Shown here one piece after another: positions 33,309 to 42,350 of a DNA stretch of 64,000 bases (position 1 is the stretch's first letter; the number at the start of each line of letters is the position of its first letter). A program made the translations under genes and the position numbers. The DNA is from VRUE01 sp963840565. Its GTDB lineage: Bacteria > Actinomycetota > Thermoleophilia > Solirubrobacterales > 70-9. The stretch covers positions 806,001 to 870,000 of the forward strand of contig CAWIZH010000002.1 of the NCBI GenBank assembly GCA_963840565.1. Direction: 5' to 3'. The notes beneath the pieces are model-generated. The model searched no databases, had not been told where the DNA came from, and saw nothing but the letters and a program-made list of their open reading frames with translations.

Positions 33309-34279
33309 CGCCAGTGCCTCAGGTGCCAGACGAGCTTCTGGCGTAGGGCACGGAGGCGCTGTGACCCGGCATGGCGCGAGCAGTCATCCGGCCAAGCGGT
33401 ATCGACACCGCGGAACCCTGCCGCCTTCCACCTGGCCCAAGTATCGCGATCGACATCTGTGAAAAATCTCTCGTCTTCGACCACGCGGTCAATCTGCCCG
33501 ACGATTGCGGCGCTCAGCACCTGCTCGGGAACGTCGGCCTCACTATCGGCGACGGAAGTCAGCTCCTCGCCAGCGACCCGTTCCAGAAAACTGCGGGCTT
33601 TCCTCACTTCCTCGAGAGCCAGCTTCACTGCCAGAGCGCGCCGCTCGACCTTATCTAGCTCGGACCGCTCCTTCCGTAGCCGTCTGTCGTGCTTGTCCAC
33701 AACCCTGTCGAAACCGAACTTCCCCGGAAAGGCCTGGCGCATGGCGGCCTCGCGCAGCTTCCAAACGTCCCGTTTGATAATCGTCCGCAGGTAGGCGCGC
33801 GGGTTCTCGATCTCCTCACCGCCCCAGAGCTGCTTGGCCAGATCAAGCAATGAGCACCAGCCGAGCGCCTCGGCCGCGGCAAGTTCGACCAGTTCGGGGT
33901 GCAGGTATCTGTAGTGCCGATTGCACTTTCGAAGTACCTCGCCGCACAGCTTCGCGGCCTGGTCGACCACCCAAGGATCGTCAAGTGGCAGATCGGGGTC
34001 GATTAGCTCCTTAAAGGCAACTCCGCACATGAAGTCCTTGACGAAGACCTCGGGATTCCTTGCGGCCAGATCACGGTCACGCAGGGCTCGCTCAAGGACG
34101 CTCCTCACCGAGCCTAGATACCTGTGAGCAGATCTGAGACCGCGACGGCTGACGATTGGCAGGCTTGCCAGGAATTCTTCTATCCAGACGAGGATCCGAT
34201 CGTCGGGGGGAAGCGGGGGCATCTCAACTTGGCGGGTTTTCATAGAGAAACTACGCGCAGCAAGTTGAGGGGTAAGCAA
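33305..34279 (-). CDS. Unknown protein with a sigma-region-2-like helical segment
   Basis: A 324-residue, Arg/Leu-rich, predicted all-helical protein. Residues about 125-195 (PELVELAAAEALGWCSLLDL, ENPRAYLRTIIKRDVWKLRE) recall sigma-70 region 2 (AxLRTIxxRxxxxxxRE). No region 4 is evident; the C-terminal half is charged and ends in a Trp/Arg-rich segment (ALRQKLVWHLRHWR). It may be a divergent sigma-like or phage-type regulator. The start could be ATG 34246 instead. It is convergent with the upstream operon and divergent from the ROK gene. Confidence 0.45.
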   Translation of the reverse strand: MLTPQLAARSFSMKTRQVEMPPLPPDDRILVWIEEFLASLPIVSRRGLRSAHRYLGSVRSVLERALRDRDLAARNPEVFVKDFMCGVAFKELIDPDLPLDDPWVVDQAAKLCGEVLRKCNRHYRYLHPELVELAAAEALGWCSLLDLAKQLWGGEEIENPRAYLRTIIKRDVWKLREAAMRQAFPGKFGFDRVVDKHDRRLRKERSELDKVERRALAVKLALEEVRKARSFLERVAGEELTSVADSEADVPEQVLSAAIVGQIDRVVEDERFFTDVDRDTWARWKAAGFRGVDTAWPDDCSRHAGSQRLRALRQKLVWHLRHWR

Positions 34280-34384
34280 GGCCTATTTAGGCTCGCGATC
34301 TCACGTCCGCAAGCGTGAAATCATCTGCCTGCGCCGAAATACGCTGGATCCCTTACGAAACCGCACGCGGTCTCGCGTGTAAGA

Positions 34385-35869
34385 ATGCCGTCCATGCCAG
34401 GCCAGCACCCACGGAATGCGTGCCTCGATGTTGCCCGGGTGCTCGTGACCCATGGACGGCCTACGACCGGGGAACGGCTCAGTCGCGACTACGTGCTCGA
34501 AAGGGCCAAAGTGGCGAACTCGACGTTTCGCAGCGCCGGCAGAGGCGTCGGGTCGGAGCAGAGAAATCGTGGCCTCGCGTTCTTTGACTCGTCGGTTAGT
34601 GGGAAGCTTGCGCTAGGACCGGGTGCGGGTCTGGTTCTCGGCATATCGCTGGGCCGCCGAAGCCTCAGGGCCACTCTGGTGGACGCAAACGGATGGTGCC
34701 GCTATTCGACTGAACTTCCGCCACATTCCGGTCAGTTGGATGAGGAACCGAGAGTTCTGCTCGACCGGATACGGCAGATCATCCATGACATCCTTACGAA
34801 AGCTCTTCAGGACGACCAAGTTGGAAACCTCCGAGTTGACGAGGCGATCCCGCTGCTCGGATGGGCAGTGGCGTGGCCGGTTCCTGTCGATCGGGAAAAA
34901 CGACCGGTCGGCCACCTGCTCAGCCACCCCCTTTGGGGAGACAACGTTTCCCTATCGACACGAGTTGAGCGGCACTTGCGGTTCGACGGCATCAAACGAA
35001 ACCTCCATTCGTACGCCGTGAACGATGCGCACGCTGCCGCCATAGCCGTGGCACATGAATTGACGCATACGCCGGACTATGAGCATGCAAGCTGGCCCGG
35101 CGCACACCTCACAACAATCCTCCGCCTGGCTGGTGGAGTGGGAGGCGCCACCATAGTGGTCGAGCCTCCAGCCAATAGCCGTCAGGACGAGGGAGATGAG
35201 GACGCGCGCTATCGCAGATCAGGCTTCCTTGGCAGCACGTTGTTGGCGGGAGTCAACAACCACGCTGGCGAGATCGGCCACGCCCCAGTGCATCAATCAG
35301 TAATAGATGCCATCAACAGCGGGAGACCTGACGGCTCGAACGCACTCGCCACCGTCCAATGTTCATGCACGACGGAGGCAATCGCTCGACCGCAGCATCT
35401 TGAGGCATTCACCGCAGTCGATGCGATAGCTCATAGAATTGATCCGAAAGCAGATCCCCAAGACGTGCTGGCAAGCCTGCAAAATGATCCGGAGGCGGAA
35501 CCCCACAAGCAAGTACTCGAAGATGTGGGTGCACTGGTGGGCAATGCGATGATAGGCCCAATCAGGATGTTGAATCCCGCATATGTGGTCCTCACTGGCT
35601 CCGTGGCCCTACCCCCAGTCAAGCGTCGACTCCAGAAAATGTTTCAGTCTGAAGAGGTGTTCGGAGGCCACCCCGAAGTTCTGCTGTGGGAGGGAGATGA
35701 GAATCAGTTCATCCGTGCAAAGGGTGCGGCATTGGCGCTGATCCGCAATCATGTGCTGCGCAGGACCTCAACGATTCTAGATCACGACAAAAATGCAATG
35801 GAGCATGCGGTAAGGAAACTTACCGTGCCAGTAGACAAGCGCATGCTGGAGGCTTGGAAAGGCCCTTGA
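34385..35869 (+). CDS. ROK-family protein (sugar kinase/transcription regulator type)
   Basis: A 494-residue protein. The ASKHA ATP-site strand is LVLGISLGRRSLRATLVDAN. The ROK motif region includes NNHAGEIGHAPVHQ and the zinc-type CSCTTEAIARPQHLEAF, and YVVLTGSVALPPVKRRL closes the fold. The N-terminal 70 residues (ARVLVTHGRPTTGERLSRDY, VLERAKVANSTF) look like a short helix-turn-helix, as in ROK repressors. ROK proteins phosphorylate sugars or sense them. GC content here is visibly lower than in the flanks, consistent with acquired DNA. The start is ATG 34385 or 34397. Confidence 0.65.
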   Translation: MPSMPGQHPRNACLDVARVLVTHGRPTTGERLSRDYVLERAKVANSTFRSAGRGVGSEQRNRGLAFFDSSVSGKLALGPGAGLVLGISLGRRSLRATLVDANGWCRYSTELPPHSGQLDEEPRVLLDRIRQIIHDILTKALQDDQVGNLRVDEAIPLLGWAVAWPVPVDREKRPVGHLLSHPLWGDNVSLSTRVERHLRFDGIKRNLHSYAVNDAHAAAIAVAHELTHTPDYEHASWPGAHLTTILRLAGGVGGATIVVEPPANSRQDEGDEDARYRRSGFLGSTLLAGVNNHAGEIGHAPVHQSVIDAINSGRPDGSNALATVQCSCTTEAIARPQHLEAFTAVDAIAHRIDPKADPQDVLASLQNDPEAEPHKQVLEDVGALVGNAMIGPIRMLNPAYVVLTGSVALPPVKRRLQKMFQSEEVFGGHPEVLLWEGDENQFIRAKGAALALIRNHVLRRTSTILDHDKNAMEHAVRKLTVPVDKRMLEAWKGP

Positions 35870-35892
35870 GGTCGCGGTTACTCCGGGCCTTT
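35858..35892. terminator. Hairpin at the end of the ROK gene
   Basis: AAAGGCCC (35858-35865) pairs with GGGCCTTT (35885-35892) across a 19-nt loop. The hairpin spans the ROK stop codon, lies between two convergent genes and is followed by TTGAG, so it may act as a weak terminator. Confidence 0.4.
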
Positions 35893-35956
35893 GAGTCCGT
35901 CGGAGCTCACCGAGAGTCAAACCTGTTTGAGTTAATTTTGAGTGACGCGGCGTGAC

Positions 35957-36980
35957 CTACCAGCTATGTCCGATAAACGAAGGCTCCGGCGTAAGGCATA
36001 CCCCGAACATAGCCTCGACCTGACCGGCAATTTCCTTCGCCAACCGGACTAGTTCTTGGGTTGACCCGTCACCTCGATTCGTCAACGCAAGCGCATGTTT
36101 TGAGGAGATGGCGATGCCTTGTGGATCCCCGTATCCCTTATGGAACCCAGCTTGCTCAATAAGCTGGGCTGCGTACAGTTCTAAGCGCCCATCTGTCAGT
36201 GTCCGCCCAATTAACTCTTCTTCCCCCCCGGTCAGTTGCGACCGTAACTTCGCGATCCGGTCAATGTCAATCACTGGGTTAAGGAAAAAGAGCCGACTGA
36301 GCAGGTATCGGGATCGGTAGGGTCGAGTAGCATTCCCTTTGAGCGTCGCAGATCCAGGACCGCTTGGCGGATATCGGCAAGAGGTGCTACTGAATTCTCT
36401 TGAAGCCCCAGCGCCTTGGTCAGCTCTCGATGATTTATTGGACCTCCGATTCGAGTTGGCTGAAGTCCAAGGTCGACAGAGAGCACCACAAACGCTCTTG
36501 CTTCTGCTTGAAGACGCTCGACCGGTAACCGAAGCAGCATTCCGGTCGACCTAATTCAACAATTTGATCTAGTTCTCGATCGAACGCTCGCACGCGTATC
36601 ACGGAGTCCGCAAGGGTTTGGCCATAGGCGCCGATGTTCTGAATCGGTGCTGCCCCAACGGTTCCTGGGATGCCGCTGAGGCACTCAATGCCGGCAAGTC
36701 CTTCTTGGACTGCTAGCTCGACTAGGTCATCCCAACGCTCACCCGCTTGGACCGACATGAGGCCCGTGCGGAGATCACGCTGACTACCGCGGGTACCAAC
36801 CTTAACCAGGTTCCCGGAACGCCGTAATCAGCGACGACATATTTGACCCTCCGCCCAGCACAAAGGTTTGGTCGTAATGGGCATCGTGCGCAGCGTCTAC
36901 GAGCTCTTCCTCGGTAAGAGGTTCGACCACGCCTCAGCGGTCCCTTCAAGGCGGAGGGTGGTAAGGGAAGAAAGGAGATG
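35957..36980 (-). pseudogene. murB: murB (UDP-N-acetylenolpyruvoylglucosamine reductase), multiply frameshifted
   Basis: Pieces of one MurB lie in successive minus-strand frames. They run from TTLRLEGTAE, LTEEELVDAAHDAHYDQTFV and LGGGSN, through VVADYGVPGT and AGERWDDLVELAVQEGLAGI, to ECLSGIPGTVGAAPIQNIGA and the active-site-type FGYRSSVFK. The end is FFLNP, GDPQGIAISSKHALALTN and SFIGHSW. At least four frame changes are needed (near 36920, 36840, 36790, 36480 and 36290). MurB makes UDP-MurNAc for peptidoglycan. Such density of lesions within an accessory segment suggests a decaying second copy, though base-calling errors contribute elsewhere in this window. Confidence 0.8.
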
Positions 36981-37103
36981 GGTCAAGGGCCGGGACCCTA
37001 GGGAATCTCAGGCAATTCGGTCATAACCGGCCTCTTCCCCGCGTAGCCAAAGACAAAGCGCTAGGCAAGAGAGGTGCGATCGGGTGCGGCTAAGATCTCC
37101 CCC

Positions 37104-37649
37104 ATGGTGATCGCAAGCATCGTGGCAAATGCTCTCGGCGCTGCAGCCGTAATCGCGACACTTGCGGTCGGCGGATGGATGGTTTGGGCAAGGTGGCAGG
37201 ACAAGCGCGAATCAAAGCACGCGGCTATCAAATCGGTGAAAGCCGGGGAAGAAAAAGCAGCCGAAGAACTGGTGCACTGGCTTTCGGGACGGCGTGTCTT
37301 GTGGAACCCAAAGACCAAGGAGGTCCCAGGAGAGACGCTGAGATCGGTGCTGGCGATGCGGGAACGGGTCGAGGCGAGTTACGGCGGGTTGACGAAGCCG
37401 GAGGCTCGGGCTGCACTTGAGACGATCAGGCAGGCTTGCATCGGGTTGCTCGATGAGCCTCGGAAGGAATCTAACGGCTTTTTCTCCGAGGATGCCTGGC
37501 GATCGCTGAAGCGCCTGCGCCGCAAGGTGCGTCCGGCGATCTCAAAGGTCGCTGAGATCTATGGCATCGAAGCACCTGTGTGGGGCGATTACCGCGGTGG
37601 ATTCGAGGACAAGGGCGTGGCCGTCTACATCCCGCCGCCTGAGCGGTAG
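37104..37649 (+). CDS. Single-pass membrane protein, unknown function
   Basis: About 181 residues from ATG 37104 (an in-frame start at 37074 is possible). One membrane helix (ASIVANALGAAAVIATLAVG) is followed by a basic charged region (WQDKRESKHAAIKSVKAGEE) and a helical domain with paired-helix character (LRSVLAMRERVEASYGGLTK), ending IYGIEAPVWGDYRGGFEDKG. No family recognised. Confidence 0.55.
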   Translation: MVIASIVANALGAAAVIATLAVGGWMVWARWQDKRESKHAAIKSVKAGEEKAAEELVHWLSGRRVLWNPKTKEVPGETLRSVLAMRERVEASYGGLTKPEARAALETIRQACIGLLDEPRKESNGFFSEDAWRSLKRLRRKVRPAISKVAEIYGIEAPVWGDYRGGFEDKGVAVYIPPPER

Positions 37650-37668
37650 CGAACTGGTGGTGCGCCCG

Positions 37669-38640
37669 TCAGGCGTTGTCGATGTCGTCTCGGATCAGCC
37701 CTTCGACCGCATCGCATACCGCTTGGCTTTTGGCGGCAAACTCGTCGACTCCCTCGATCAGCGCGTCTAGGCCTACGGCCTTGTCGACATCGAGATGCGG
37801 CTTCCACCTCTTTGGGTACTCCTTGTACCTCAGCGGTTCAGTCGTATCGAGGTAACGCTTCCCGATGACGACTCCGTCGACCTTGACCTCGCCGGCCGCG
37901 ATTACCGCGGCTTCCGTCTCCCCGTCGGGTTGCAGCGCTACCCACACCGCCTGCAGTGCGTCGATCCGATGCCAGACATCGATGTCGTCGGGCCCGGCCG
38001 GCTGGGTCGGGTCGAAGCCGTCGCGGCTGAGTTCGTCGTCGACCATGTCGATCTCCTCATCGATCGACGCGTCATCGGCTAGGGACTTGACGAAGAATTC
38101 GACGGGCGCGTTGTGCCGGGGGCGGCGGAGCGCGGTCTCCCCTGGCTCCGCCCGCCAGATCTCGGCAGGCGCGACGACACCCCTGGAGCCCCTTGGAGCG
38201 CACAGCGTGATCCACCCGCGTCCCTGCAGCGCGCCGGAGACCGCGATTGGACGCCCCTCCCAAGACGCGAGCACCGCGAGCCGCCAAAGGACCGCCTCGT
38301 AAGCCCGCACCCGCGAGGCATCCTTACCGGTGAGCTCGCTCGGGAGCGCGCTGGAAAGCTCGACCCCGAACTTCTTCTGCAGCTCCTCCGCCTGTACCTC
38401 GTCATCTTTGACAAGTTCTTCCGCAGCGACCGTCTCGGCCTCGATCGTCCTCTCCCCTGGGGGCTCCGCCTGGGAGTGCCGCTCTTCGCCCGAACGACCC
38501 ATGAATCTTTTCCTGATGAACCTCGTCAGTTCGTCCGCAGCTTCCTGCTCGAGGTTTTCACGAGTCCGTTTCCAGACGGACCCCACCAGCTTGCCCGCCT
38601 GCCCGATCAGGAACGCCGCAGAACCCGGATCAATCGGCAT
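37669..38640 (-). CDS. Acidic cytoplasmic protein, unknown function
   Basis: A 323-residue protein, convergent with the previous gene (19-bp gap). The N-terminus is amphipathic (AAFLIGQAGKLVGSVWKRTR), then a Glu-rich helical stretch (AETVAAEELVKDDEVQAEEL), a compact domain (VLWRLAVLASWEGRPIAVSG, LQGRGWITLCAPRGSRGVVA) and an acidic end (DIDVWHRIDALQAVWVALQP). I do not recognise it. Codon use is strongly GC3-biased, so it is a real gene. The 228 bp beyond its start (38641-38868) show nothing clear. Confidence 0.6.
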   Translation of the reverse strand: MPIDPGSAAFLIGQAGKLVGSVWKRTRENLEQEAADELTRFIRKRFMGRSGEERHSQAEPPGERTIEAETVAAEELVKDDEVQAEELQKKFGVELSSALPSELTGKDASRVRAYEAVLWRLAVLASWEGRPIAVSGALQGRGWITLCAPRGSRGVVAPAEIWRAEPGETALRRPRHNAPVEFFVKSLADDASIDEEIDMVDDELSRDGFDPTQPAGPDDIDVWHRIDALQAVWVALQPDGETEAAVIAAGEVKVDGVVIGKRYLDTTEPLRYKEYPKRWKPHLDVDKAVGLDALIEGVDEFAAKSQAVCDAVEGLIRDDIDNA

Positions 38641-38868
38641 CTTTAAATAGTGGCACTTAACCGGTCACGACCGCCCGCAGGTTCAGGAATGTGCGCATCC
38701 CGAATCACCACCAAGCTGCTGACCCGCAGCCTGCACTTCAAGCACTGTATTCGACTGTACCTCCCACGCCGTACCATCCGGAGACCGCAGTTGGATCCAT
38801 CCCAAAATCTGGCGAACTAGTGATCTTAATCCTCCGCTGGGCGAGACCCAACGCCCGATAACCCCCGC

Positions 38869-39357
38869 TTATGTAGACCCCCTATCCGCCTCGCCGGGGG
38901 GCGATGCCCACACCTCGACCACATGCCCGTCCTCGTCGCGGAGGCGGAACCGGACGGTGAGAACCTCACGGCCGTCGCCAAGATCTTGAGTTGCGCTGAC
39001 CTCGGCCTGGGCCGGCTCAGCCGTGGCTGCATCCGGCGGGCGTCCGCCCGCCAGCGTCACCCCTTCGGCGAGAAAGGGAGTCAAGGCCTGCGGGGTGGGA
39101 TCGGAGAGATAGACCCGGGCGAAGCGCACCGCGAAGGCGGCGCTCGCCTGATCGCTCTCTCCGCTCGCCGCGCCCCCAGAGGGTCCCCCCGCCTGGGCCG
39201 GCGCCAGAACGGCGCCCAGCCCCCGGATCAGCAACAGGCCGACGACGGTCCAGATCGCCAGCCGGCCCAGCGGGCGCAGAATTGAACTGACACTTGAGTT
39301 GGTTTTTGCCTTCATGCCAACCCGTCGCCTGAGCCCGCCCGATCCGGCGAATTTCAA
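38869..39357 (-). CDS. TcpC-like conjugal-transfer protein (N-terminal part/short form)
   Basis: A 162-residue protein with one membrane helix (LGRLAIWTVVGLLLIRGLGA), a Gly/Ser linker and an NTF2-like module: AFAVRFARVYLSDPTPQALT, FLAEGVTLAGG, then strands REVLTVRFRLRDEDGHVVEV. This resembles TcpC/VirB8-like proteins of actinobacterial and Firmicute conjugative elements, but only one of the two usual NTF2 modules is present. Alternative start ATG 39315. Together with the tRNA remnants it hints that segment 2 derives from a conjugative element. No relaxase or VirB4/VirD4 ATPase is visible. Confidence 0.5.
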   Translation of the reverse strand: MKFAGSGGLRRRVGMKAKTNSSVSSILRPLGRLAIWTVVGLLLIRGLGAVLAPAQAGGPSGGAASGESDQASAAFAVRFARVYLSDPTPQALTPFLAEGVTLAGGRPPDAATAEPAQAEVSATQDLGDGREVLTVRFRLRDEDGHVVEVWASPPGEADRGST

Positions 39358-39435
39358 AAAAGTTGCCGGATTTCGGCCGCTCGTTCGACGGATAGGTGGA
39401 AGACGTGCGCGAGACGACAGCCGAGGCGGAGGCGA

Positions 39436-40722
39436 GTGAAGGTGTCAACCGAGAACAAGCGGGTACAGGCCAAGCGGGAGTCCCGCCAAATGAGTCCAAT
39501 CGAGCTTGAGCGACCGTTGGAGGCCGGGGCGTTGCGAGAGATCGAGCGCTCCCTCCACGGCAAGCTCAAGGCCCACCGGCTCTCGGACTCCTTCATCGAG
39601 CGCTGTAGCGAGGACGCCATTCAGGAAGGGCTTGTCGAGTATTTCCACGCGGTCAAGCGCGAGCAGGAGGTCGACAACCGCGATGCCTTTGTGGTCAAAG
39701 CCGCCTTCTTTCGCGCCATCGACAGGCTGCGGCGGGAGGCGCGCAACTCCGACGGCACGGCGGTCGAGGCAATCCTCGAAAGCGGTGGCCTTGCCGCGCC
39801 CGCGAGCGATGAGCTCGCGATCGAGCACCTCGCCGCCGAGGAGCTGCACGAGGCGATCGGCTCGCTCACCCCAGAGGAACGCCAGGCATTGAGGCTGCGC
39901 TACTTCGACCAGCTGAGTGACCGGCGCAGTGCCGAGATCCTCTACTGCAGCGAACGGACCTTTCGGCGGATGCTGGCGAAAGCAATTGCGGAACTCGGTC
40001 GCCGGCTGGGCATCCCCGAGCCGGATCCGGGCTCCGAGCTGGCGATCGAAATCGGCCTCGCCGCCTGGACAAGTCTCGCCGGGGCAAGGGTGGTGCCCGC
40101 GAACGTGCTCATCGACCAGGCGATCGCCGCAGCCGACTTCACCGTTCACCTGCCCGTGCGGATACTCGGCCGGGCGCGCGACCTCACGGCCCGCCTCCTT
40201 TCCAGCGACGCGAGCGAAAAGGTCACCGCCCTCGCCGGCGGGCCAGCGGCAAGAGCAGGCGGCGCCTGCGCCGGGGCGGTCGTGTTGTGTCTGGCGACCG
40301 GGGCGGTTGGCCCCGGAATAGGCGACGTCGATATCGGCGGGGGGCACGAACGGCCTCGGGTGCGCAATTCGGCCACACGGCAATCGGTGCCGGGACCGGC
40401 CTCTTCCCGCCCGAGCGGCAGCTCAGGTGCACAGCCGCCGAGTCCGGCCGGGAGCTATGGCGGAAGAGAAACTGCCGACCCTCATCATCAGGCCGGCAGC
40501 GCGAACACACCGGCGGCGCGCGAAGCCCGCCGGGTCAAGCGACAGACCGATGGGCTCGCGCGTGCGGCAAGCGAATCGAGTGCTCCGCCACCCCCTGCGG
40601 CGCCCGTCTCTGCCTCGAGCACCACCGAACAGACCGAAGCCTCCCCACCTCCAAGTGGCGGCTCAAGCTCCTCCACTCAAGAAGCGGCGCAGGCCAAGCA
40701 GCAATTCGACGCCTTCAAATGA
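39436..40722 (+). CDS. Sigma-70-family protein fused to a membrane helix and Ser/Pro-rich tail
   Basis: A 428-residue protein. Sigma region 2 is FIERCSEDAIQEGLVEYFHA, then NRDAFVVKAAFFRAIDRLRR. Region 4 is LTPEERQALRLRYFDQLSDR, then RSAEILYCSERTFRRMLAKA. After residue about 190 comes a linker, a hydrophobic segment (GGACAGAVVLCLATGAVGPG, about 275-295) and a 130-residue Ser/Pro/Ala-rich tail. So an apparent sigma factor carries its own membrane anchor and a likely exported tail, suggesting activity tied to the envelope or release by cleavage. It overlaps the next gene's ATG by 4 bp. Confidence 0.75.
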   Translation: MKVSTENKRVQAKRESRQMSPIELERPLEAGALREIERSLHGKLKAHRLSDSFIERCSEDAIQEGLVEYFHAVKREQEVDNRDAFVVKAAFFRAIDRLRREARNSDGTAVEAILESGGLAAPASDELAIEHLAAEELHEAIGSLTPEERQALRLRYFDQLSDRRSAEILYCSERTFRRMLAKAIAELGRRLGIPEPDPGSELAIEIGLAAWTSLAGARVVPANVLIDQAIAAADFTVHLPVRILGRARDLTARLLSSDASEKVTALAGGPAARAGGACAGAVVLCLATGAVGPGIGDVDIGGGHERPRVRNSATRQSVPGPASSRPSGSSGAQPPSPAGSYGGRETADPHHQAGSANTPAAREARRVKRQTDGLARAASESSAPPPPAAPVSASSTTEQTEASPPPSGGSSSSTQEAAQAKQQFDAFK

Positions 40723-42347
40723 CCGAAACCTCGATGACAAGAGAGCGAAAGATGAGACGACAAGGAAGGTCTTGGACCGCGAGAGGGATTGCCGCCAAGT
40801 GCATGTGCGTCTTCGCGGCGCTGAGCGCAGGCGCGGGCGCAGCGGCTCCCGCCGCAAGCGCAACTCCCGCCCGCTACACCTATGAGGTCTGCGACTCCGC
40901 TCTGCCCGGCGGCGGCACGCCGGGAGCCAAGTTCTCTGCCAACGCCGGGGCGGCCTTCAGCGGCTTCAACACCTGCGCCCAGCCCGGTGGCTCACTTGGA
41001 ATCGTCGAGACCGGTCACGTCAACGCGACCTACAGCTACTGGGAAGTGCCTGTCGCCGCGACGCCGGGCGGCACCGTCGAATCGGTCGCCTTCTCCGGAT
41101 CCGCCTGCTGTGCCGGTCCCGGCACCAAGGCCTTTGCATACGAACAAGGCTGGCCCGCCAGCAACGGCGGTGAGACGCAGCGCATCTTCCACATCTCCGG
41201 CGGGTACTTCGGCGGCTTCTGGGTCTTCCTCGGCTGTGACGGCAACTACGGTCCCGGCTGCGAGGCCGGGTCGAGCGTGTCCGTCCACTACATCGCGGCA
41301 ACCGAGGTAGATCCGGTCGCACCGAAGCTCGGGGCAACGCAGGGCTCTCTGCTGGGTGGCGGGACTCTGCGCGGTCACCAGACCCTCAGCGCCGACGCCA
41401 CCGATGAAGGCGGCGGGCTTAGCAAGGTCGTCGTCTCGGTCAACAGCCTTCCCGCCGGCCAGCCGAACGTCGCCAGCTGCAACCTCGCCCAGACCAAAAC
41501 GCCAACCGTCGTCGGAACCGTCGCCGTCACCCCCACCCCTTGCCCGACGAGCCTCAAATCCAGCTGGACGCTGGACACCGCCGCCTATCCGTTCCACGAC
41601 GGCGCCAACTCCGTGCAGATCTGCGCCTCCGACTACGCCACCCCGGGCGAACCCAATACGACCTGCTCCACCCCGCAGACGGTCAGCATCGACAACTCAT
41701 GCACGGAATCTCCGGTGGCCGGCGGCGAGGTACTCAGCGCGCAGTTCACCCGCTCGCACGGCGAAGAGGTCACGGTTCCCTACGACCATGCCGCGAAGGT
41801 GGCCGGCGAACTCACCAGCAACGCCGGCGATGCGATCAGCGGGGCGACGATCTGCGTCGAGATAAAGACGCTGGGCAACCGGCAGGGGCTTACGCCGGTC
41901 GCCACAGCCACGACCGACTCCCAAGGCCACTTCATCTACAAGGTGCCTCCCGGCCCTAACCGCAGGGTGCTGCTCGGCTACCGCCACGACACCTTCCAGG
42001 TCGCCCGCTCGGTCCGCTACTACGCCCACGCGAAGCCGACTGTGCGGATCGCGCCCGACGAAGTGAACCCAGGCGAGCGCGTTCGCATCAGCGGCAGGGT
42101 TCCCCGGCCCAAGGCCGCGGGCCGCGTCGTCGTCTTGCAGGCAAGCGCCCTGCACTCACCGCGCTGGTACACCTTCCACCGCGCCACGACGAACAAGCAC
42201 GGCGTCTTCCACAGCCGCTACCGCTTCGACGCCACCACCCGCTCGACGATCTACCGGATTCGTGCCGTCGTACCGCGCCAGGGCGGATATCCCTGGGAGG
42301 TCGGCCACAGCAAGCCCGCGCTGGTCGCTGTGCGCGCGAGGCGGTAG
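40719..42347 (+). CDS. Secreted protein with Ig-like/carboxypeptidase-regulatory-like repeats
   Basis: A 542-residue protein translated from the ATG overlapping the sigma stop (ATGA, 40719). A signal peptide (IAAKCMCVFAALSAGAGAAA) ends near ASA. A Cys-rich lectin-like N-terminal domain follows (YEVCDSALPGGGTPGAKFSA, SACCAGPGTKAFAYEQGWPA). Then come beta-rich modules (DEGGGLSKVVVSVNSLPAGQ) and a C-terminal region like carboxypeptidase regulatory domains (DAISGATICVEIKTLGNRQG, ATATTDSQGHFIYKVPPGPN). It is the probable partner or output of the membrane-tailed sigma factor. Ligand unknown. Confidence 0.7.
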   Translation: MTETSMTRERKMRRQGRSWTARGIAAKCMCVFAALSAGAGAAAPAASATPARYTYEVCDSALPGGGTPGAKFSANAGAAFSGFNTCAQPGGSLGIVETGHVNATYSYWEVPVAATPGGTVESVAFSGSACCAGPGTKAFAYEQGWPASNGGETQRIFHISGGYFGGFWVFLGCDGNYGPGCEAGSSVSVHYIAATEVDPVAPKLGATQGSLLGGGTLRGHQTLSADATDEGGGLSKVVVSVNSLPAGQPNVASCNLAQTKTPTVVGTVAVTPTPCPTSLKSSWTLDTAAYPFHDGANSVQICASDYATPGEPNTTCSTPQTVSIDNSCTESPVAGGEVLSAQFTRSHGEEVTVPYDHAAKVAGELTSNAGDAISGATICVEIKTLGNRQGLTPVATATTDSQGHFIYKVPPGPNRRVLLGYRHDTFQVARSVRYYAHAKPTVRIAPDEVNPGERVRISGRVPRPKAAGRVVVLQASALHSPRWYTFHRATTNKHGVFHSRYRFDATTRSTIYRIRAVVPRQGGYPWEVGHSKPALVAVRARR

Positions 42348-42350
42348 CCC

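Noticed and set aside
33305..34279. Tyrosine recombinase/integrase for the element
   Set aside because: The gene is of suitable size and near the element but lacks the R...HxxR...Y catalytic pattern; it is closer to a sigma-like helical protein.
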